48,963 nucleotides of DNA from a virus, in IMG/VR virus record IMGVR_UViG_3300008107_000180, positions 1 through 48,963 of that record; one strand, 5' to 3'. The notes beneath the pieces are model-generated. The model worked only from the letters and a program-made list of their open reading frames with translations, was not told where the DNA came from and searched no databases. Below, piece after piece: positions 45,013-48,963 of this stretch (position 1 is its first letter; each line of letters starts with the position of its first letter). A program made the translations under genes and the position numbers.

Positions 45013-45225
45013 TTCCAAAAGATTATCATCTTGTTGTTCATTCACTAATTCTATCAAACCTAAATATTCTTCTTTACTTGTTATTGAGTTAGAACTATTG
45101 TGAATACAAAACATATCACCACTATCTTTATCAATATAAACTATTGGATTACACTGACATTCAGTTCCAGCTTCGTCACTTATATCATGTTCATAATTAT
45201 GCTCAACTTTAAATATATGTTGCAT
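45007..45225 (-). CDS. Small acidic protein
   Basis: The 72-residue acidic protein begins MQHIFKVEHNYEHDISDEAG. It has a TECQCNP pair of cysteines (24, 26) and a later FCIHN, so a small metal site is possible. It follows the zinc-ribbon gene by 4 nt. Its last codons and stop lie within the 17-bp repeat. Function unknown. Confidence 0.5.
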   Translation of the reverse strand: MQHIFKVEHNYEHDISDEAGTECQCNPIVYIDKDSGDMFCIHNSSNSITSKEEYLGLIELVNEQQDDNLLEY

Positions 45226-45229
45226 AGAG

Positions 45230-45415
45230 TTAAAAATTTATAACTAATTGATGAGTAGAATAAACCGTATATTTTTGAAGTGTAGGTTTTAATTCCTCTT
45301 TTATAGATAAATATACTTGTCTATTACCACATTGACAAGATACATATATAGTAAGAGCTTTATTGGTAAATTTTACCTTATCTCTTTTATTACAAGTATT
45401 ACAGTGAAATATCAT
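45230..45415 (-). CDS. Small zinc-ribbon protein
   Basis: In this 61-residue protein, Cys5-x-x-Cys8 (HCNTCNKRDK) and Cys27-x-Cys29 (YVSCQCGNRQ) form a probable zinc ribbon, leaving little beyond it. It is the first minus-strand gene left of the divergence, so is likely expressed from a promoter in 45416-45654, perhaps early. Small zinc ribbons often act as adaptors or transcription factors; no target is visible. Confidence 0.6.
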   Translation of the reverse strand: MIFHCNTCNKRDKVKFTNKALTIYVSCQCGNRQVYLSIKEELKPTLQKYTVYSTHQLVINF

Positions 45416-45654
45416 ATTGTAAGTTTACGACATATATATCTTGGAAAAAAATTTTTTTATAATTTTTTAAAAATGATTCGTATATATGGGTTAGACCTAT
45501 CAAAAAAATTTTTTATATAATTTTTTATTTTGTTTGTATATTTAGATGGAAGTACCTCCCCCACACAATGCCCCCTACAAAACTTTGGGATGGAACTACC
45601 CGTCATCAAGTTTCGTTCGTAAAATAAATCGTAAAACCTTAAAAAACAATAACT
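45416..45654. promoter_or_regulatory. Divergent intergenic region with tandem A/T-tract elements and direct repeats
   Basis: The gap separates minus-strand and plus-strand gene arms. It holds two copies of an A7-T6/7-(AT)-T6 element (45445-45468 and 45502-45526, 57 bp apart) of the kind that bends or melts easily. To the right, a locally GC-rich stretch carries the imperfect direct repeat GATGGAAGTACC (45545-45556) / GATGGAACTACC (45589-45600). Divergent promoters are certain in principle but no clear -33/-7 pair was found, as would suit phage-polymerase promoters. An origin is possible. Confidence 0.5.
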
Positions 45655-45957
45655 ATGATTACTGAAAACATCGTATCTCGCAAAAATGTCGTTAAAGACA
45701 GCAAAGAACTAGTATTAGTTACTACTGCATCAGGTGCAGAAATTTGGGTTCCAAAGACTCAACTAAATGATGCAGCAGAAACTGTATCATTTAATGTACA
45801 CAAAGCTGGTTCTACATGGACTAACAGTAAAACAGGAGCAACTGGTGTGCGTAAAGCTGATGCAACTGAATACATTGGTTGTGGTCGCATCAACAAGTTT
45901 GCTATCTTGGACTATCTCAAGTCACAAGGAGTAACACCAACATTTACTTTGGGTTAA
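45655..45957 (+). CDS. Small, probably highly expressed early protein of unknown function
   Basis: The 100-residue protein begins MITENIVSRKNVVKDSKELV, with LVTTASGAEIWVPKTQLND near 20-38 and FAILDYLKSQGVTPTFTLG at the end. Codons are more balanced (CGC, GTC, ATC) than in neighbours, a sign of high expression. It is the first plus-strand gene after the divergence, with an A-rich leader ending AAAAAACAATAACT. A terminator-like hairpin follows at 45965-45995. It might bind DNA or RNA as a small beta-barrel, but I recognise no family. Confidence 0.6.
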   Translation: MITENIVSRKNVVKDSKELVLVTTASGAEIWVPKTQLNDAAETVSFNVHKAGSTWTNSKTGATGVRKADATEYIGCGRINKFAILDYLKSQGVTPTFTLG

Positions 45958-45962
45958 TAAAT

Positions 45963-46049
45963 ATGAGAGTTGTAGCTATAATGGTTATAACTCTCTATTT
46001 TATTGTTATTGGCTACGCGTTGACACACGAATTAAAACAATTAGAATAA
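45963..46049 (+). CDS. Possible 28-residue membrane peptide
   Basis: A frame of 28 residues begins MRVVAIMVITLYFIVIGYAL and ends THELKQLE: a single hydrophobic helix with a short charged tail. It begins 5 nt after the stop of the 100-residue gene. Against it, the start lies in a hairpin (GAGAGTT 45965-45971 with AACTCTC 45989-45995) that is followed by TATTTTATTG, so the same bases may simply be a terminator. Confidence 0.35.
   Translation: MRVVAIMVITLYFIVIGYALTHELKQLE
45965..46003 (+). terminator. Terminator-like hairpin after the 100-residue gene
   Basis: GAGAGTT (45965-45971) pairs with AACTCTC (45989-45995), with an inner TATAA/TTATA pairing, and is followed by the T-rich TATTTTATTG. 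It lies 8 nt past the stop codon. It overlaps a possible small membrane-peptide gene, and either reading could be right. Confidence 0.5.
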
Positions 46050-46230
46050 AATATAGTATCAGCTATATATTAAAACTAATAATCTCTCTGATAGGAGATT
46101 GGGAATATGCTATGCCCCGTAGCTATTGATAATATCTTGCGCATTAAGATATTATACAGAAAATACAAAAAAATAAAAGAATGTAAATATCAAATTAGTT
46201 TTGCAAGACTAGTTTGATTGCCTTTTATTT
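46050..46230 (+). ncRNA. Candidate small RNA: four tandem hairpins plus terminator
   Basis: Between 46050 and 46410 I see no credible gene. Four adjacent hairpins tile 46051-46155. They are ATATAG/CTATAT (46051-46068), AATCTC/GAGATT (46081-46100), AATA-GCTA/TAGC-TATT with a one-base bulge (46104-46127), and a 10-bp ATAATATCTT/AAGATATTAT (46129-46155). The terminator-like stem at 46191-46216 follows, and a fifth perfect hairpin (TATTTTAC/GTAAAATA) lies at 46236-46261. The rest, 46262-46410, is AT-rich leader with nothing I can assign. No promoter was identified. Confidence 0.5.
46191..46216 (+). terminator. Strong terminator-like hairpin with TGCA tetraloop
   Basis: CAAATTAGTTT (46191-46201) pairs over 11 positions (two G-U) with AGACTAGTTTG (46206-46216) around a TGCA loop, followed by ATTGCCTTTTATTTT. 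This is suitable for intrinsic termination on the plus strand. Confidence 0.7.
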
Positions 46231-46410
46231 TATAGTATTTTACAGAATAACACGTAAAATATGTGATTAACAGTATGTTTATGTTTTGCTACTCGTTATA
46301 ACTCTCCTTTAACCCTCAATATTACACGAATTATCACTAACCTAATATTATCAATCTATATATTAGCAATCTTTCTCATAAATTAACAGAAACTAACCAT
46401 AAAAACTAAC

Positions 46411-46536
46411 ATGAAAAATCTAACAAACGAAGAACAATCAGCCAAAATTGTGGGCAACATTATTGTCGGAATCATTGCTATTCTTGGTGCAACTTACATC
46501 ATAGTAGGTCTTTACATGCAAATTAATCACTTATAG
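46411..46536 (+). CDS. Small single-pass membrane protein
   Basis: The 41-residue product begins MKNLTNEEQSAKIVGNIIVG and continues as one hydrophobic helix (IIAILGATYIIVGLY) to a short tail. An A-rich leader (AAACTAACCATAAAAACTAAC) with no Shine-Dalgarno precedes the ATG, as for other plus-strand genes here. A membrane peptide expressed early could act in host takeover or superinfection exclusion. That role is speculative; the membrane segment is clear. Confidence 0.55.
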   Translation: MKNLTNEEQSAKIVGNIIVGIIAILGATYIIVGLYMQINHL

Positions 46537-46539
46537 ACT

Positions 46540-46617
46540 ATGGAAATCACAGTATTCATCCACGGTGTTGCTCATACTGCAATAATAATTGCTGGTATTG
46601 CAACTTTAATTGATTAA
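46540..46617 (+). CDS. Possible 25-residue membrane peptide
   Basis: A 25-residue frame begins MEITVFIHGVAHTAIIIAGI and ends ATLID, hydrophobic from residue 9 on. It starts 3 nt after the stop of the 41-residue membrane protein, so coupled translation is plausible. It is too short to be certain. Confidence 0.35.
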   Translation: MEITVFIHGVAHTAIIIAGIATLID

Positions 46618-46623
46618 CTATTC

Positions 46624-46654
46624 TTTCGAGATTAGTAAAAACTTAATATCTTTG
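46624..46654 (+). promoter_or_regulatory. Bacteroidota-type promoter
   Basis: TTTC (46624-46627), 19 nt, then TATCTTTG (46647-46654). The -7 box matches TAnnTTTG exactly and the -33 box differs by one base from TTTG. It should start transcripts near 46660 through the genes at 46861 onward. A long imperfect palindrome begins in the -7 box. Confidence 0.65.
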
Positions 46655-46860
46655 CAGTCTAATACGTACACTAATAATGTATCAGTATTAGCTGCAATAG
46701 ATATTATAATATTAAAATTAGATTAGTAGCATTAAGATAGAGTGGCTACCTAGATTAATAATAATCTTCTGGTGTTATTAATTGCTAGTTTAATTCCAAC
46801 ATTGTAGGACAATCGAATCTACCTAATTTTATTAACACAACAATCTAAACAACAAACAAG
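46655..46860 (+). other. Structured 5' leader of the 143-residue gene
   Basis: The 200-nt leader has an extended hairpin, GCAG-CTAATAC/GTATTAG-CTGC with inner TACA/TGTA (46654-46695). It also holds GTAGC/GCTAC (46726-46749) and CTAG-ATTAATAA/TTATTAAT-CTAG (46750-46788). The last 30 nt are A-rich and unstructured, leading to the ATG. Together with the promoter this looks like a regulated leader; no known riboswitch was recognised. Confidence 0.45.
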
Positions 46861-47292
46861 ATGAAAACAAAAGAAACATCATACATTTGTAAAAAATGTA
46901 ATGGATTAGGAAAACCTTCTAAAGCATTACAAAACACATTAGTAGAATTTATAGATTTTCCTAATGGTAAAAAAGGAGATAGAGGTAATACTTTATCGAG
47001 ATCAGGACAAGCTATATTAATTAATTGTATTAAATGTATATCTTGTGGTCATTCATGGATTCCACATGAAAAAATATTTGAAGAACAAGCTCATTTAGCT
47101 GGTGCTGTTCTAGAGCTTAAAACAAATCAAAAACAATTCAAAGAGTTTGATCCTAAACTATTCAAACAATACATAGATAAGTTTAGTGACGACCATAAGT
47201 TTAATATGTTCTTAGTCTTATTGAAAGACTTTAAATTAGAACCATATATTGAATCTAATATAATGACATTAGTAGCATTAAGAAACATATAG
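46861..47292 (+). CDS. Zinc-binding hypothetical protein
   Basis: The 143-residue protein begins MKTKETSYICKKCNGLGKPS. Cys10/Cys13 and a second cluster CIKCISCGHSW (Cys56, 59, 62) suggest a split zinc ribbon in the first half. The second half is helical and ends SNIMTLVALRNI. A large share of small phage proteins of this type bind nucleic acid, but the target is unknown. It is the first gene of the transcript from the 46624 promoter and ends 2 nt before the next start. Confidence 0.6.
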   Translation: MKTKETSYICKKCNGLGKPSKALQNTLVEFIDFPNGKKGDRGNTLSRSGQAILINCIKCISCGHSWIPHEKIFEEQAHLAGAVLELKTNQKQFKEFDPKLFKQYIDKFSDDHKFNMFLVLLKDFKLEPYIESNIMTLVALRNI

Positions 47293-47294
47293 AT

Positions 47295-47572
47295 ATGAAA
47301 ACACCAATAGCTCAATCTAAACATGATCTACATGAATGTTATGGTAAAAGAATTGTAAGCACAATAGCTTACAATCTACCATATCGTATTGCTAGACATA
47401 AAAAGAAACTGCTAAATATTATCAATTACTTGAATGGAAAGATAGTAATATCAATAAGTTCAAATTGTGGTGTCATGAGTATAGATTTATATTTGCAGAA
47501 ATACAGTATGAGACTATTAATCTATTTACTCAACCAGCTTATGATGCATTATTAGATTTTAGTAACATTTAA
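47295..47572 (+). CDS. Small gene with an apparent -1 frameshift at AAAAAG
   Basis: The frame from the ATG at 47295 (MKTPIAQSKHDLHECYGKRI) stays open to a TAG ending at 47555, but after residue ~36 it becomes Ile/Leu/Ser-rich and unlike a protein. The -1 frame is closed by TAA just before 47402 and then opens as ETAKYYQLLEWKDSN and on to AYDALLDFSNI, ending TAA at 47572. It looks like the real C-terminus. The switch must occur at the A-run and G 47400-47405. Programmed -1 shifting or a one-base deletion would give a ~92-residue protein. Function unknown. Confidence 0.55.
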
Positions 47573-47581
47573 AATATAAAT

Positions 47582-47785
47582 ATGCAATACATAACTAAAC
47601 TTAAACTTGCAGCTATTCATCAATTATGTGATCACAAAGATAAATCAACTGAATATATGTATCAGCTAATGCAAGATACAGCTAAAGTTGATTTAGATAC
47701 TGTTAATAGTTATATGACTAACGAAAATCATAGTAAGTTATTTAAAGAACTAAATAGTTTACTTGAATTAATTGAGAAACTATAA
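47582..47785 (+). CDS. Small helical hypothetical protein
   Basis: The 67-residue helical protein begins MQYITKLKLAAIHQLCDHKD and ends FKELNSLLELIEKL with regular Leu spacing. It follows the frameshifted gene by 9 nt and is the last gene before the structured 552-nt stretch. No family recognised. Confidence 0.5.
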   Translation: MQYITKLKLAAIHQLCDHKDKSTEYMYQLMQDTAKVDLDTVNSYMTNENHSKLFKELNSLLELIEKL

Positions 47786-47787
47786 GA

Positions 47788-48339
47788 CTTAACTCTTCTG
47801 CTTGAAGATAAACACATCAAGACTTGTTCTTAAAAAGCAATAATGAGATGGTCTGTTCTAGCAGTTAATGTTTGTTGTAGAGATAGTATAACGCAGGAAC
47901 AATAGAAATATTGGGAAAATAGCCTGACTGCTATTTCAACTAGAAATTTGGACAGAAGAGTTATTAACTATTAAAATCAGCTGTTTAATCAGCAAAATAC
48001 TTATGCACATCTGTTAATAAGCTCATTACTTATTAAAATCTGATTATAGTAATATAATTAATGAGAGAGGTTAAATTAAGGATAATGCCAGAAAGCTCCT
48101 TATAAGTATTGATTTTGAAAAAGGTTTTTACGTTGGTAATAACAATTTTATGGCTTTAAATGTAGCTATCATTAGGTGCATCTGGAAACGATGCAGCTAC
48201 CAACTGTAAAGACTGAAAAGAAATAGATTGGTAGTAGGGATTAACAAATATAGGAGTGTCCTTGATGCTTGATCAAATATGTAGACTGCCTTGAAACTAT
48301 GTAACTACCAATCTTATTTTAAACTAAAATTAAAACAAC
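47788..48339 (+). ncRNA. 552-nt gene-free region with four tandem structured RNA domains
   Basis: I find no credible coding frame. There are four closed domains. (1) TAACTCTTCTG/CAGAAGAGTTA, 11 bp (47790-47800, 47953-47963), encloses CTTGA/TCAAG, TGTTC/GAACA and a 7-bp AAATAGC/GCTATTT. (2) AATACTTAT/ATAAGTATT, 9 bp (47996-48110), encloses an 8-bp hairpin whose loop CTCATTA matches TAATGAG at 48059-48065. (3) A continuous 3' strand 48190-48204 pairs with TGCATC, GTAGC and GTTGG. (4) AGATTGGTAGT/ACTACCAATCT, 11 bp (48225-48314), sits 26 nt before the next ATG. It may be one large RNA or a riboregulatory leader. Confidence 0.5.
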
Positions 48340-48963
48340 ATGAACAAGAAACTACAGGTAGTAATGCTACCATCTAATGGTGAAAAAGATTTACAAACTA
48401 GAGATAGTTTATATTTTTATTCAGCAATTGACAATTTAGTAAAAGGGTTTTTAAATGCTCGTTCTACTAAACATGTACCTCAACATCTCTACTTTCTTTC
48501 AGATGAAGAAATAAAAGAAGTTGATTGGTGTTTATATAAAAAAACAGTTGTAGGCGAACAACCTTTTCAAATGAGAAAGGAGTTGTTGATTAATAAAGCA
48601 TGGTTCAAGAAAATCATAGCTACAACAGATAGTTCATTACTAGTAGAACATAAACTACCTTTAATGACACAACATTTATCATTACCTCAACCATCTCAAT
48701 CATTTCTTGAATTGTATGTAAAAGAATACAACAAAGGAAATCAGATTAAAGAAGTATTGGTTGAGTATGAAGAAATAGATTCTGATAAACTGTATACTCC
48801 GCAAGAAGCAAATTTGTACCCTAAACTTAAAATCAATCCAAAAGACAACACTATCAACATTAAGAGTGTAAAAAATAGCTTTACTAGAAAAGATATGTTA
48901 AATGCTTATGCTGCTGGATTTAATAGGGCAGAGTGGTTATATTGGAATGAATATTATCAAGGT
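48340..48963 (+). CDS. Hypothetical protein, C-terminus beyond window
   Basis: 208 codons are open from the ATG at 48340 (MNKKLQVVMLPSNGEKDLQT) to the window edge. It is mixed alpha/beta, with EEIKEVDWCLYKKTVVGEQP near 57-76 and an aromatic SFTRKDMLNAYAAGFNRAEW stretch near the edge. The VMLPSNGE start and EVDW element remind me of a family of hypothetical proteins in Bacteroidota phages, with no function known. The A-rich leader (AAAACTAAAATTAAAACAAC) has no Shine-Dalgarno, and a possible attenuator structure precedes it. Confidence 0.6.
   Translation, partial: MNKKLQVVMLPSNGEKDLQTRDSLYFYSAIDNLVKGFLNARSTKHVPQHLYFLSDEEIKEVDWCLYKKTVVGEQPFQMRKELLINKAWFKKIIATTDSSLLVEHKLPLMTQHLSLPQPSQSFLELYVKEYNKGNQIKEVLVEYEEIDSDKLYTPQEANLYPKLKINPKDNTINIKSVKNSFTRKDMLNAYAAGFNRAEWLYWNEYYQG

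Noticed and set aside
44842-45048. Plus-strand open frame of 68 codons over the phosphoesterase leader
   Set aside because: It overlaps the minus-strand leader and the end of the 72-residue gene, has no leader of its own and lacks protein-like composition outside the GC-rich island.
1-45415. TAG-to-Gln recoding, as in some crAss-like phages
   Set aside because: The long structural genes are uninterrupted in the standard code, and reading through the TAG at 1047-1049 soon meets TAA while the matching continuation is in another frame.
45416-45654. CRISPR array or iterons
   Set aside because: Only two imperfect copies of each repeat with unequal spacing; no regular repeat-spacer pattern.
47788-48339. 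Group I or group II intron
   Set aside because: No recognisable group I P7 core or group II domain V, no intron-encoded endonuclease, and flanking genes are not halves of one protein.

Overview
The window looks like about half of the genome of a crAss-like phage (Crassvirales), a podovirus of Bacteroidota. The evidence is the morphogenesis block. It encodes a large terminase, portal, coiled-coil scaffold, ~500-residue major capsid protein, P22 gp4-like tail ring protein and a ~1,260-residue tail (muzzle/stabilisation) protein. It ends with three large virion 'cargo' genes, one of which is a 3,423-codon gene carrying the DFDVD metal-binding loop of crAss-like virion RNA polymerases. The DNA is AT-rich (about 30% GC by eye). 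Leaders are A-rich without clear Shine-Dalgarno sequences, and several intergenic sites fit the Bacteroidota promoter pattern (TTTG-like -33, about 19 nt, TAnnTTTG -7). All long genes are open under the standard code, so there is no sign of stop-codon reassignment here.

Layout. Positions 1 to ~45,415 are almost entirely minus-strand genes, read right to left. From 45,415 down to 38,946 lie small, mostly unrecognised genes. Among them are two small cysteine-rich proteins, a metallophosphoesterase, a two-helix membrane protein, an SPFH/Band-7 (prohibitin-like) protein and a J-domain protein with an HPD motif. A strong terminator at ~38,904-38,925 separates these from the packaging and structural block. 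That block runs: small genes and a terminase-small-subunit candidate, TerL, portal, scaffold, MCP, two head/connector proteins, probable auxiliary capsid protein, ring proteins, muzzle, glycine-zipper and HEEGG-motif proteins, cargo proteins and virion RNA polymerase. Distinct terminator hairpins follow the MCP and the auxiliary capsid gene. The left end holds tail-fibre genes, one of which is broken by two compensating frameshifts.

At ~45,416-45,654 transcription diverges. This region has two copies of an A7/T6-7 tract element and two copies of a GATGGAAnTACC motif, and is a candidate promoter/origin region. The plus-strand arm (45,655 to the end) has very different texture: short genes, tiny putative membrane peptides and long non-coding stretches full of perfect inverted repeats. 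The two most notable are (i) 46,051-46,216, four tandem hairpins followed by a terminator-like hairpin, and (ii) 47,788-48,339, a 552-nt gene-free stretch. The second contains four successive helix-closed domains, a predicted loop pseudoknot, and a 1-2-3-4 series of mutually exclusive complementary segments just upstream of the last gene. They are the best candidates in the window for undescribed phage regulatory RNAs.

Family names come from recalled motifs, gene order and length; no database search was possible. RNA structures come from hand-paired complementary segments and have not been tested by covariation.
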